Source: Pelagicoccus enzymogenes
GTDB lineage: Bacteria > Verrucomicrobiota > Verrucomicrobiia > Opitutales > Opitutaceae
Length of the DNA stretch: 64,000 nucleotides
Direction: 5' to 3'
Assembly (NCBI RefSeq): GCF_014803405.1
Contig: NZ_JACYFG010000007.1
Span: 248,001 to 312,000 of the forward strand
Part shown: positions 37,138 through 45,566 of the stretch, in pieces
Layout of the letters: every line of letters starts with the position of its first letter
Numbering within the stretch: the first letter of the stretch is position 1
Position numbers and translations under genes: made by a program
The notes under the pieces: generated by a model
What the model was told of the DNA's origin: nothing
The model's database searches: none
Seen by the model: the letters and a program-made list of their open reading frames with translations, nothing else

Positions 37138-38343
37138 CTAGACGAGAACCTCTGGCTTTTTGTCGAGCCACTGCTCGACCCAAGGGAGGCCTTGTACGTT
37201 GAGTTGTTCCATGAAGGGGTCGGGATCGAATTGCTCCACGTTGAAGACCCCTTTGCCGCGCCATTTGTCCGTGAGCATCATCTTGGCTCCGATCATGGCG
37301 GGAACGCCGGTGGTGTAGCTGATCGCTTGAGAGTTGACCTCGGCGAAGCAGGCTTCGTGATCGCAGATGTTGTAGATGTAGTAGTGCTTGCGTTCGCCGT
37401 TCTTGTGGCCGTCGGCGACGATGCCGATACAGGTACGCCCCTTGGTGGACTCGCCAAGCGATCCAGGGTCGGGGAGGACGGCCTTGAGGAACTGGAGCGG
37501 AATGACTTCATGGCCGTTGTAGATGACCGGATCGATACGGGTCATGCCGACGTTTTCCAGAACCTTCAGGTGGGTGAGGTATTGCTGGCCGAAGGTCATC
37601 CAGAAGCGCATGCGCTTGATCTCGGGAAAGTTCTTTGTCAGAGACTCCATCTCCTCGTGGTACATGAGATACATGTCCTTGGGGCCGATTCCGTCCGGAA
37701 AATCGAATACACGCTTCTCGGAAAGAGGAGGCGTTTCCTTCCACTCGCCGTTTTCGAAGTAGCGACCGTTGGCGGTTACCTCACGAATATTGATTTCCGG
37801 ATTGAAGTTGGTGGCGAAAGCCTTGCCGTGGTCGCCGGCGTTGCAGTCGATGATGTCGAGCGTATCAATCGTGTCGAAGTGGTGCTTTTCGGCGTAAGCG
37901 GTGAAGATATTGGTCACGCCGGGGTCGAATCCGGACCCGAGCAGCGCCATGATTCCGGCATCCTTGAAGCGGTCGTGGTAGGCCCATTGCCAGCTGTACT
38001 CGAATTTCGCTTCGTCGCGCGGTTCGTAGTTGGCTGTATCCAGATAGTCGGTACCTGTTTCCAGGCAGGCGTCCATGATGGCCAAGTCCTGGTAGGGAAG
38101 GGCGACGTTGAGGACGAGGTCGGGTTGGAAGTCCTTGATCAGAGCGACGGTTTCCTCGGTCTTGTCCGCGTCGACTTGCGCGGTGTGAATCTCGCTGTCG
38201 ATTTGGTCCGCTATTTTGTCGCAACTGCTCTTGCGACGGCTGGCCAGGCAGATTTCGCCGAAAACGTCGCGATTCATCGCGCACTTATGGGTGACAACAC
38301 TTCCGACGCCGCCGGCGCCGATGATTAGGACTTTTTTGCTCAT
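37138..38343 (-). CDS. Carboxynorspermidine (carboxyspermidine) dehydrogenase
   Basis: A 401-residue saccharopine-dehydrogenase-family enzyme. It condenses aspartate semialdehyde with putrescine (or diaminopropane) and reduces the product with NAD(P)H to carboxyspermidine (or carboxynorspermidine). The Rossmann motif KVLIIGAGGVGSVVTHKCA opens it, with FGEICLASRRKSSCDKI after it and GSGFDPGVTNIFTAYAEKHH further on, as in known CANSDH enzymes. It is directly upstream of nspC, the order known from Vibrio and gut bacteria. It ends the minus-strand block that holds agmatinase. Confidence 0.95.
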   Translation of the reverse strand: MSKKVLIIGAGGVGSVVTHKCAMNRDVFGEICLASRRKSSCDKIADQIDSEIHTAQVDADKTEETVALIKDFQPDLVLNVALPYQDLAIMDACLETGTDYLDTANYEPRDEAKFEYSWQWAYHDRFKDAGIMALLGSGFDPGVTNIFTAYAEKHHFDTIDTLDIIDCNAGDHGKAFATNFNPEINIREVTANGRYFENGEWKETPPLSEKRVFDFPDGIGPKDMYLMYHEEMESLTKNFPEIKRMRFWMTFGQQYLTHLKVLENVGMTRIDPVIYNGHEVIPLQFLKAVLPDPGSLGESTKGRTCIGIVADGHKNGERKHYYIYNICDHEACFAEVNSQAISYTTGVPAMIGAKMMLTDKWRGKGVFNVEQFDPDPFMEQLNVQGLPWVEQWLDKKPEVLV

Positions 38344-38447
38344 AGTGAAGAGATCGTTGGGTTGACGCGGTTCGCCGGAGGAAAGCGTCGCTTGGTTTCG
38401 TCGTTTTTCATGGAAGGATGCAGAAGGATCAAGCGCTTTGTGCAGGC

Positions 38448-38522
38448 GCGGGCTTCGCCGTCGCCCGTGACGCTTCGCCGTGGCGTCCCCTTGGCTCTTG
38501 AAGGGTTCCCTCTATGGAGGGA
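38448..38522. repeat. Cluster of short hairpins in the 315-bp gap upstream of the 66-residue gene
   Basis: Stem CGGGC/GCCCG (38448-38466) and GACGC/GCGTC (38468-38486) share the loop sequence TTCGCCGT; a third stem TTCCCTC/GAGGGAA is at 38505-38522. The gap 38344-38659 holds no gene that can be supported. Confidence 0.6.
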
Positions 38523-38659
38523 AGGTGGGCCTGAGTGAAGTCTGGACGAAAAAGGGTCGAGGACTCTATTTACCGAAGCTCGTTGGAAATGTTATTCTGT
38601 GCTTACTGGGACGGTTTGCGGTTGAGGCGTCCGATCAGATGCATGAAAGGACGGCATAG

Positions 38660-38860
38660 ATGAATTTTCCACCTGTAGGTCAACTTTTAGGGGTCACTTT
38701 CGATCCGTTTGAGAACAAGCGGCCGGAGAGCCCGGAACCGGTACCTGAAACAGGCCGGAATCGGGGAAACGCGGCGGTGAGCCCGGAAAGCTTAGGGCCT
38801 AGCTCGCCGGCGACCGCCGAAACGCAACGCGTGGGCGCTTTTTTGAATACGGTCGCCTGA
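38660..38860 (+). CDS. Small proline-rich protein (66 residues), unknown
   Basis: Not recognised. The ATG at 38660 is preceded by an AAGGA 8 nt upstream, and a Rho-independent terminator follows 30 bp after the stop, so this looks like a real short gene rather than a chance frame. The protein starts MNFPPVGQLLGVTFDPFEN and continues with a Pro/Glu/Ser-rich, probably disordered segment, ending in GAFLNTVA. There is no signal peptide, membrane helix or cysteine. The neighbouring genes are on the opposite strand. Confidence 0.55.
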   Translation: MNFPPVGQLLGVTFDPFENKRPESPEPVPETGRNRGNAAVSPESLGPSSPATAETQRVGAFLNTVA

Positions 38861-38890
38861 AGCGAGAAACGTCTTTTTTGTCACATAAGG

Positions 38891-38926
38891 GAGTCGTCGG
38901 CGATTATTGCCGGCGGCTCCATTTTT
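38891..38926 (+). terminator. Rho-independent terminator of the 66-residue gene
   Basis: GAGTCGTCGGC and GCCGGCGGCTC form an 11-bp stem (with G-T pairs) followed by ATTTTTCG on the plus strand. The minus strand has no T-run, so it serves the plus-strand gene, not the opposing kinase. Confidence 0.8.
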
Positions 38927-38944
38927 CGTTCCAGCTAGGCGGCT

Positions 38945-41900
38945 TTATCGCAGTGTGCGGGATCGTCTGGGGGCTTCTTGCTGCAAGACCTTTTCTATGG
39001 CCTCGCGCAATTTGCGTCGCTCTAGGGGTTTGGTGAGGAAGTCGCTCATGCCGGCTTCGCGGGCGACCTCTCGATCGGAATCGGAAGTTTTGGCAGTTAC
39101 GGCTAGGATAGGTGGCGTGGCGTCTCCATTTTCCTCGCGCAGGCGCTTGGCGCACTCGATCCCGTCCATTCCCGGCATTTGGATGTCCATCAGGATTACG
39201 CGGTAGCGCTTTTTGGCCACGGTGCGACAGGCGAGTTCGCCGTTGTTGACGAGGTCGTAGCTGTATTCCAGGCGGCGGAGCATCATGGCGGTTACCTGCT
39301 GGTTGATGGGATTGTCCTCCACGAGCAAGACGTCCTTTTCCTCCTCGCTCACGGAACTTTTGCTCGAGTAGCTAGGCGTGAAGGGGTGAAGAGGCAGGGG
39401 AGAGGAATCGCTGAACTGCGGCACCGTTTTTTCGAAGGCCTCGACTTCCTCGGGGGAAGCGAGCGTTGCGCTCAAGGTCAGTGCAAAGCTGGATCCCTGT
39501 CCGGGTTGGCTGGATACGTCGATGTCTCCTCCCATTTGGTTCGCGAGTTTTTTGCTGATCGCAAGTCCGAGGCCTGTGCCTCCGAACTTCCGGGTGTTGG
39601 AGGAGTCGATTTGGCTGAACGCCTTAAAGAGTCGCTCCATTTTGTCGGCTTCAATTCCTAGACCGGTGTCGGATACGGTGTAGTGAAGTCGCGTTTGCGT
39701 ATCGCCGGTTTTCTCGCCCTCGAGCCGGATGACGATTTCGCCATGCTCGGTGAATTTGAGGGCGTTTCCAATCAGGTTGATGAGGATTTGCTTAACTCTG
39801 GTGGGGTCTCCCACGACCACCGGGGGTAGGCCTTCCGCTATGTCGCTTTTGAGAAGGAGGCCTTTTTCCTCGCAGGAGCGTAGAAAGAGTTTGAATACGT
39901 CGGTTACGGTCTGGGCTGGCGAGAAAGGGATGCTTTCCAGTTCTACCTTGCCGGCTTCGATCTTCGAGAAGTCTAGGATGTCGGCAATGATGGCCACTAG
40001 CGACTGGCCGCTGGAGTGGATGGCTCTCAGCATCTCGAATTGCTCTCGCTCTAGGGGAGTCGCGAGCAAGTGGTCGGCCATGCCGATGATGCAGTTCATG
40101 GGCGTTCTGATTTCGTGGCTAACCATGGCCAGAAATTCGCTTTTCGCGAGGTTGGCTTTTTCCGCCCGTTTCTTGAGCTCTCGTTCGCTGAGGAAGGCTC
40201 CATGTATCTGGATGTTCTTCTCTCGTAGGGCGCGTGTCTGAACGGCGACTTTTTCTTCCAAGGCTCGCTGTCGGTCGACGAGCTTGGCGTGCCTGATCCG
40301 GACGAGGAGGGCGACGAGCAAGGCAGACAGGACAGCGTAAAGCATGAACGCTGGAATCGTGCGGTAGATCGGTGTCGCGATTGAGATAGGCAGGCTTGTC
40401 GCCTCGCTGCTCCAAGCGCTTTCAGGGATAGCTTTTACTTCGAACAGGTAGTCTCCGGGAGGGATGCGGTCGAGATTGATGACCGAGCTGTTCACGGGAT
40501 CGCTCCATTGCTCGTTTTCGCCGGCTAGCCGGTAGGCGTATTTAATTCCTCCGGTGCTTTGGTAGTAGGGGGTGCTCAGCTGGACTTGGATGCTGTTTTG
40601 GGAGAAGGGAAGTCGCGCCGCCAGACCGAGGTCGGCTCGGGCGAAGTGTTGCAGGAGTTTTCCGCTCTTCAGGTCGGTTATGGAATCGATCTGAGGGGGC
40701 GGGATCGCTTGTTGGAGGTGTGGAGTGGAGTCGTCGATGCGGGTCAGCACCTTTCGGCTGATCAGCCACACGGTGTCGCCATCGTCCTCGAATTGGATCT
40801 CGTCGATCTGCAGGTTGGATATCTGTTGCAGCGTTTGGTAGTCGGGGTCGAAGCTTCCGTCCTCCTGTTTTCGCAAGACCACGGGATGTTGGTTGGCGAT
40901 GGCCCAGAGGTCGCCTTTGGGGGAGAAAGCAGGGCGAGTCAGTTTTTGAGTGCGCAGGGGGATCAAGGCGTTGAGCTCGCTCGCTTTTTCGAAACGCTCC
41001 GTCTCTCGATTGAAGCGAAGCGCTCCGGCGCGCGAAGAGAAGTAGACCTCTCCTCCATTGCGCCATATGGGAATCCACTGGTCGGCTGCAATTCCAGAAC
41101 TTGGATCGTATTCGAGGTATGAATACGATTCTCCGGAGCGAACGATTCGGCCGATGTTGGAAATTCCTCTTTCGAGCCAGAAGTCGCCGTGCTCGTCGTC
41201 CAGGATCTTGTTGTAGAGGCCTGTTGTTTCCAGGCTTGCCTCGAGCTTGAGTTGGCCGTCCCTGAATTCGGTGATGTAGGTCCGCTCCGGGTCCGCGACG
41301 ATGACGAGGGGAGGCTCTGCGAAGCGGGTCGTCTGGATACGGTAGACGAAGGGGATGTCCGATATTTTTTGGGGAGGCTGGTCTTTTTTTAGGAGGTAGA
41401 TGGCTTGGTCGGTGGAGGCGATCAGGCCGTCTCCATACTGCAGGGTCTCGTAGACGGTCTGGTCGGCGAGTATGTTGAAGGTTTCGAAGTGAGATAGGTG
41501 GTTCAGGTCGTTGTAGACGGCGTGGTACAGCTTCCCGTTCGAGCGAAGGATCATCTCCCCGCCAATGCGTCCGAAGTCGAAGTAGTTGAGAGGTACGTTC
41601 AGCCGCTGGTCGATGTAGGAAATGAGTCGAGTCGCTTGTATTTGCACGACGCCGTCGGAAAGGGTGACCCACAGGGTTTTGTCCGGAGCGACGGTGATCA
41701 CTCCGCAGTCGAGGAAGCGATGGTCTAGCTGCTTGTCGAGGTTGAGGACAGACCTGCCGTTGTGGTCGACCAGGTGGAGTCCGCTTTGCACGCTGGTGAT
41801 CGCAATGGTCTGCTCGTCCAGGCGTTCCATGTCGTTGACCCATACGATCTCCTGCTCTTTCTGGAAATCGTCCGGAATGTCCTCGAAGCGCTCGCCGTCG

Positions 41901-42664
41901 AATAGGACGAGCCCGTGTTGCGTATTGAAGATGGCGACTCGATCTGCGTCCCACTGGGTGGAGCTGATGTTTCGGCTTCCTTGGCCGAGGGAGCTGCCCC
42001 GGATGGGCAGCGTAATAAATTCGTCGCCCTCTAGGCGCTGGAATCCGTGGTTGGAGCTGACAAACAGCTTGCCGTCGAGAGGGAAGACGAGGTCGATGTT
42101 GATCCTGTTGAAAAGTTTGCTGCCTTCGTCCGGATGCCAGCGCACGAGGTGGTTTACTCCTTTGAAGTAGACGTAGCCGTCGAGGAAAGTTATATGGTCG
42201 AAATACTCGATGGAGGTCTTTATTTGCTCCTCTTGGTTCGCGAAGTGCACGATTTCGTACCGGCCTCTGTTGTCGACATCGAGCCGTCCCCAGTAGCCAA
42301 GACCGCCTACGTAGAGTACGCCGTCTGGACCTTCCTGCACGGCGATCAGGTCCTCGTTGGAGCGGCGCTTGGGTGTGCTCAAGCGCTTCCATTCGGTGCC
42401 GTCGAAGGCGGACAGTTCGCCCTCGCTCGAATAAAGGATACGCCCATTGGTGTCCAGGGCGACAAATCGGCTGCCGCGTGTGGTCCCAATTTCTTGGGTT
42501 GAATGGATGCGGAATTCTGGAAGGCCGAGCTCGCTGCGTTTGGGCTCAACGACTGTTGAAGGATCGGTTTCGCTGGTGGCCAGCGGTATGAGAAGGCAGG
42601 CCAGGACGAGAAAAACGGTCCTGGAAGCGAGCGAATCTTCTAGTCTGGGGAGGAAACTTGGCAT
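38945..42664 (-). CDS. Hybrid sensor histidine kinase with periplasmic beta-propeller sensor
   Basis: A 1239-residue membrane kinase. Signal peptide, then a periplasmic region of propeller-type repeats (about 45-700) and a Y_Y_Y-like domain (about 710-785, YAYRLAGENEQWSDPVNSS), one membrane helix (IPAFMLYAVLSALLVALLVR), a coiled coil, HisKA with His850 (MVSHEIRTPMN), HATPase with IGNALKF and GLGLAISKKLANQMGG, and a C-terminal receiver with phospho-Asp1160 (ILMDIQMPGMDG). It resembles the HTCS of Bacteroidetes, which sense glycans, but has no AraC output domain. The ligand is unknown. It is transcribed alone. Confidence 0.93.
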   Translation of the reverse strand: MPSFLPRLEDSLASRTVFLVLACLLIPLATSETDPSTVVEPKRSELGLPEFRIHSTQEIGTTRGSRFVALDTNGRILYSSEGELSAFDGTEWKRLSTPKRRSNEDLIAVQEGPDGVLYVGGLGYWGRLDVDNRGRYEIVHFANQEEQIKTSIEYFDHITFLDGYVYFKGVNHLVRWHPDEGSKLFNRINIDLVFPLDGKLFVSSNHGFQRLEGDEFITLPIRGSSLGQGSRNISSTQWDADRVAIFNTQHGLVLFDGERFEDIPDDFQKEQEIVWVNDMERLDEQTIAITSVQSGLHLVDHNGRSVLNLDKQLDHRFLDCGVITVAPDKTLWVTLSDGVVQIQATRLISYIDQRLNVPLNYFDFGRIGGEMILRSNGKLYHAVYNDLNHLSHFETFNILADQTVYETLQYGDGLIASTDQAIYLLKKDQPPQKISDIPFVYRIQTTRFAEPPLVIVADPERTYITEFRDGQLKLEASLETTGLYNKILDDEHGDFWLERGISNIGRIVRSGESYSYLEYDPSSGIAADQWIPIWRNGGEVYFSSRAGALRFNRETERFEKASELNALIPLRTQKLTRPAFSPKGDLWAIANQHPVVLRKQEDGSFDPDYQTLQQISNLQIDEIQFEDDGDTVWLISRKVLTRIDDSTPHLQQAIPPPQIDSITDLKSGKLLQHFARADLGLAARLPFSQNSIQVQLSTPYYQSTGGIKYAYRLAGENEQWSDPVNSSVINLDRIPPGDYLFEVKAIPESAWSSEATSLPISIATPIYRTIPAFMLYAVLSALLVALLVRIRHAKLVDRQRALEEKVAVQTRALREKNIQIHGAFLSERELKKRAEKANLAKSEFLAMVSHEIRTPMNCIIGMADHLLATPLEREQFEMLRAIHSSGQSLVAIIADILDFSKIEAGKVELESIPFSPAQTVTDVFKLFLRSCEEKGLLLKSDIAEGLPPVVVGDPTRVKQILINLIGNALKFTEHGEIVIRLEGEKTGDTQTRLHYTVSDTGLGIEADKMERLFKAFSQIDSSNTRKFGGTGLGLAISKKLANQMGGDIDVSSQPGQGSSFALTLSATLASPEEVEAFEKTVPQFSDSSPLPLHPFTPSYSSKSSVSEEEKDVLLVEDNPINQQVTAMMLRRLEYSYDLVNNGELACRTVAKKRYRVILMDIQMPGMDGIECAKRLREENGDATPPILAVTAKTSDSDREVAREAGMSDFLTKPLERRKLREAIEKVLQQEAPRRSRTLR

Positions 42665-42769
42665 TCGGCGCGAGGGGTAACTCCGCCAAAGCTATGCAAT
42701 TGGGAAACCGGGGCAAGGCTCAGCAAGCGATTGTCCTCGGCCGGAACCCTTAGTCGCAATCCATGCGGA

Positions 42770-43357
42770 TCACTCGAGTCCGAGTTTTTTCAGCTTAGGT
42801 GTGATGACGGCGCGGCAGTACGGGTAGCTCTTGTTGAGCTCGTAGTACTCCTGGTGGTAATCCTCGGCTTCGTAAAAGGTGCTAGCTGGGGTTATCTCCG
42901 TCACGATGGGGCGTGAAAACTTTTTGGCTGCAGCAGCGAGAGAGGCTTCCGCGACCTGTTTCTGCTCCTCGCTTTCGTAGAAAATGGCGGATCGGTACTG
43001 GGTTCCTACGTCCGCTCCCTGGCGGTTCAAGGTTGTGGGGTCGTGCGCCTCCCAAAAGAAGTCTATGAGGGTGCGGAGATCGGTCACCTTGGGGTCGAAC
43101 TTAACTTGGATGACTTCTGCGTGGCCGGTCCTGCCGGTGGTAACTGCTTTGTAGGTCGGATTTTCGACGTGGCCGCCCATGTAGCCGCTGACGGCGGATT
43201 CCACCCCGTCGAGTCGCTGGTAGACTGCTTCGACGCACCAGAAGCAACCAGCTCCGAGGGTGATCGTTTCGAGTTCTTTGGATTCTGTCGGATCGGTAGC
43301 CATAAGGGTGCTAGATATCAGGTGAAGTCCGAGGGCCAAGGCGATTCGTTTTCTCAT
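42770..43357 (-). CDS. msrA: Peptide methionine sulfoxide reductase A (exported)
   Basis: A 195-residue MsrA with a signal peptide (RKRIALALGLHLISSTLMAT). It reduces methionine-S-sulfoxide in proteins, here probably in the periplasm. The active site GCFWCVEAVY holds the catalytic Cys, and the segment YQRLDGVESAVSGYMGGH and DYHQEYYELNKSYPYCR are the usual family blocks. No MsrB is present in the window. It is monocistronic, upstream on its strand of the kinase gene. Confidence 0.95.
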   Translation of the reverse strand: MRKRIALALGLHLISSTLMATDPTESKELETITLGAGCFWCVEAVYQRLDGVESAVSGYMGGHVENPTYKAVTTGRTGHAEVIQVKFDPKVTDLRTLIDFFWEAHDPTTLNRQGADVGTQYRSAIFYESEEQKQVAEASLAAAAKKFSRPIVTEITPASTFYEAEDYHQEYYELNKSYPYCRAVITPKLKKLGLE

Positions 43358-43512
43358 AGTGAATAGTGGGTCTTTGGAGAGGGAGCGATTTGTAAGCCCG
43401 TTTATTCCCGGATAACGAATCCGTAGAGAATTTCATTGCCACAAAATCGCACTCCGCAAGTCTCAGCAATTCCACCGTTTTTGACGGGAAAAAGTATTAA
43501 GAATTTAACTAC

Positions 43513-44361
43513 ATGAATTTGCAGAGAATAGCCCTTGATCAGATCGATATTTACTCCGGCACGCAGACCCGCGTCGCGACCAACGACGAAGCCGTTTCCG
43601 GCTACGCGGAGGACATGAAGCAGGGAGCCCAGTTTCCTCCGATTATTCTCTACTACGATGGTTCGAAGTACTACCTAGCGGATGGATTCCACCGGTTTCT
43701 AGCCGCCAAGCGTATCGAGGAGAGGGATATCGAGGCGGAGGTTCGCGAAGGCTCGCGTACGGACGCCTTGGTGGCGGCTCTGGGCGCCAATGCGACCAAT
43801 GGGCTGTACCGCACCAACGCGGACAAGCGCCACGCCGTCGAAATCGCCCTCGAGGAGTGGACCGGCCATTCAAACGCATACCTGGCAGACATTTGCAAAG
43901 TTTCCATCGAGCTCGTGCGCCGCGTGCGCAAGGCGATGGGCTTGGACCATCCCGACAAGGTTATCGGCAAGGATGGCAAGAGCTACCCGGCAGGGATTGA
44001 AAAGACGGCTCGTCATGGTGGCGAGGAACGCGAAAAGAACGACGGCAGCTCCGGCGAAGGTGCGGGAGCGGGCGGCGGAGGCGGCGCCCCTTCCAAGAAA
44101 AACGCGAACTACTCGGATACTTCCGGCGGAACTCGAAACGAAATCGAGGAAGAAGCCCGCAGCATGATCCGCAATGGGGAGATGGACCCTCGCGAGCTGG
44201 ACACGCTGCCGACCGCGATTCCCAACGACTATGCGGTAGCGGCAATCGGGATTCTCGATCGCATGAACAAGGAAGACCCCAAGTACCCCGCGGCCATCGA
44301 GCGGCTCGAAAAGTGGGTGATGCAGCGCAAGGCCGAGTTGCTCGTAGGGGCCCAATCGTAA
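43513..44361 (+). CDS. ParB-like N-domain protein with C-terminal Gly-rich linker
   Basis: A 282-residue protein with a ParB/sulfiredoxin-fold domain (about 1-75; PPIILYYDGSKYYLADGFHR) and a helix-turn-helix-like region (about 85-140; ADKRHAVEIALEEWTGHSN, CKVSIELVRRVRKAMG). A Gly-rich segment (GEGAGAGGGGGAPSKK) then links to a helical C-terminus (RNEIEEEARSMIRNGEMDPR). It is not chromosomal ParB, which needs ParA and parS; it resembles StrR/KorB-type or phage ParB-domain regulators that bind DNA and, in some cases, CTP. It has no operon partner. A nested inverted repeat follows its stop. Confidence 0.7.
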   Translation: MNLQRIALDQIDIYSGTQTRVATNDEAVSGYAEDMKQGAQFPPIILYYDGSKYYLADGFHRFLAAKRIEERDIEAEVREGSRTDALVAALGANATNGLYRTNADKRHAVEIALEEWTGHSNAYLADICKVSIELVRRVRKAMGLDHPDKVIGKDGKSYPAGIEKTARHGGEEREKNDGSSGEGAGAGGGGGAPSKKNANYSDTSGGTRNEIEEEARSMIRNGEMDPRELDTLPTAIPNDYAVAAIGILDRMNKEDPKYPAAIERLEKWVMQRKAELLVGAQS

Positions 44362-44366
44362 GGAAT

Positions 44367-44408
44367 AACGCAAGTTTTTCGCATTAGCTGATGCAAAGGG
44401 CTTGCGTT
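44367..44408. promoter_or_regulatory. Nested inverted repeat between the ParB-like and MerC-like genes
   Basis: Perfect outer arms AACGCAAG and CTTGCGTT enclose a second palindrome GCAT-TAGCTG-ATGC. There is no T-run, so it is not an obvious terminator. It could be an operator for the metal-linked merC-like gene 30 bp downstream, or an mRNA hairpin. Confidence 0.4.
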
Positions 44409-44438
44409 AGCCCTCGATTCAGTGGATTGGATTAGCGA

Positions 44439-44888
44439 ATGGAAGCGGTTATGCATCGAGCGGAGACGAAAAAGTGGGACCTCGCGGGGATTAGTTTGTC
44501 TGTCCTTTGCGCGATTCACTGCCTCTCCGTTCCGTTTCTGATGGGTGTGTTGCCTATGTTCGGACTCGATTTCGTAGGAAATCACGAGTTCGAGTGGGTG
44601 ATGATGGGGATCATTTTCCTAGTGGCCGGAATCAGTTACGTGAACGGGTTCCGTCGCCACGGGAGGAAAGCGATATTTGCCTTTTTCGTGGCCGGCGTTG
44701 TCATCTTTACGGTCGTTCGTCCTCTGCTGGGGCATGACCACCATCACGATCACGTCCATGTCAACGACCTGCATCATATCGCTACCGTAGTGGGCGGCCT
44801 GGTCTTTGTCCTCGGGCATTGGAAGAATTGGCACTGGCACAAGCCGTCCTGTCACAAGCCTTGTTGCTCCCACGAGACGCACGCCTAG
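44439..44888 (+). CDS. MerC-domain membrane protein with His/Cys-rich tail
   Basis: A 149-residue protein matching the MerC mercury-resistance transporter domain: LSVLCAIHCLSVPFLMGVLP (Cys-x2-His-Cys in the first helix), then three further membrane helices. Between and after the helices are metal-binding stretches: GHDHHHDHVHVNDLHH and, at the C-terminus, SCHKPCCSHETHA. MerC homologues outside mer operons are linked to zinc or other metals and are often controlled by Zur. There are no other mercury genes here, so mercury resistance is unlikely. The start is ATG 44439. Confidence 0.8.
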   Translation: MEAVMHRAETKKWDLAGISLSVLCAIHCLSVPFLMGVLPMFGLDFVGNHEFEWVMMGIIFLVAGISYVNGFRRHGRKAIFAFFVAGVVIFTVVRPLLGHDHHHDHVHVNDLHHIATVVGGLVFVLGHWKNWHWHKPSCHKPCCSHETHA

Positions 44889-44992
44889 CTCTAGCCTCGG
44901 GAGCAAACCGAACGAATTTCCAGTCCTGGGTGGATTCTCGTACTTGATCGTGCCGCGATTGTTACGCATCCTCTGGCTCCGAGAGGTTTGCT

Positions 44993-45565
44993 ATGGATTC
45001 AGTACCGCTGGACTATCGTATCGAAACGCCGCGGCTCGTTCTGCGGATGTCTGCCAAGGAGGAGACGGACTTTGTTTGGGACGCGACGCGTCATCCGGGC
45101 TTCAATGACGGGATGCTTTGGAACATGCCGGAGTCGAAGGAGGAGCTCGACGAATTCGTGGGAAACGTGCCGGAGCGTTGGCTTTCCGGTGACGGATACC
45201 TTTTCACTTTCCGGGACAAGGCAAAGGACGAGCCTCTGGGCAGGATCGTGCTCGAAAGGCGCTGCGGAGGTTGGAATGCTGGGTTTTGGACGCATCCTAG
45301 GTACCAAGGGGCTGGATACGCGACGGAAGCTCTTGGTGGTGTTTTAGAATTTGCTTTTGAAGGCCTTGGGCTCAAAGCAGTTGGAGCCTGCCATGCGGAA
45401 TGGAATGTTGCCAGCCGCGCAGTGCTGGAACGGAACGGGTTCCGCTTCAAGCTCCGCATCGAAGAAGGGTTCGAAAAAGATGGCGAGTGGATCGCCCAGG
45501 ACAGCTTATCTATCAATCGGGACCAGTGGTTAGCCCTGAGGCAGGCAAGCGCCAGCAACCGCTAG
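44993..45565 (+). CDS. GNAT-family N-acetyltransferase (RimJ/RimL-like)
   Basis: A 190-residue acetyl-CoA-dependent acetyltransferase. The opening IETPRLVLRM is the RimJ/RimL family mark, and the pantetheine-binding loop is YQGAGYATEALGGVLEFAF with CHAEWNVASRAVLERNGFR as the C-terminal helix-strand. Substrates in this group are ribosomal protein N-termini, antibiotics or small molecules; the sequence does not decide. It ends 1 bp before the opposing membrane-protein gene. Confidence 0.85.
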   Translation: MDSVPLDYRIETPRLVLRMSAKEETDFVWDATRHPGFNDGMLWNMPESKEELDEFVGNVPERWLSGDGYLFTFRDKAKDEPLGRIVLERRCGGWNAGFWTHPRYQGAGYATEALGGVLEFAFEGLGLKAVGACHAEWNVASRAVLERNGFRFKLRIEEGFEKDGEWIAQDSLSINRDQWLALRQASASNR

Positions 45566-45566
45566 C

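Noticed and set aside
44439-44888. A mercury-resistance operon
   Set aside because: Only a MerC-like gene is present; there is no merR, merA, merT or merP, and the His-rich tail points to another metal.
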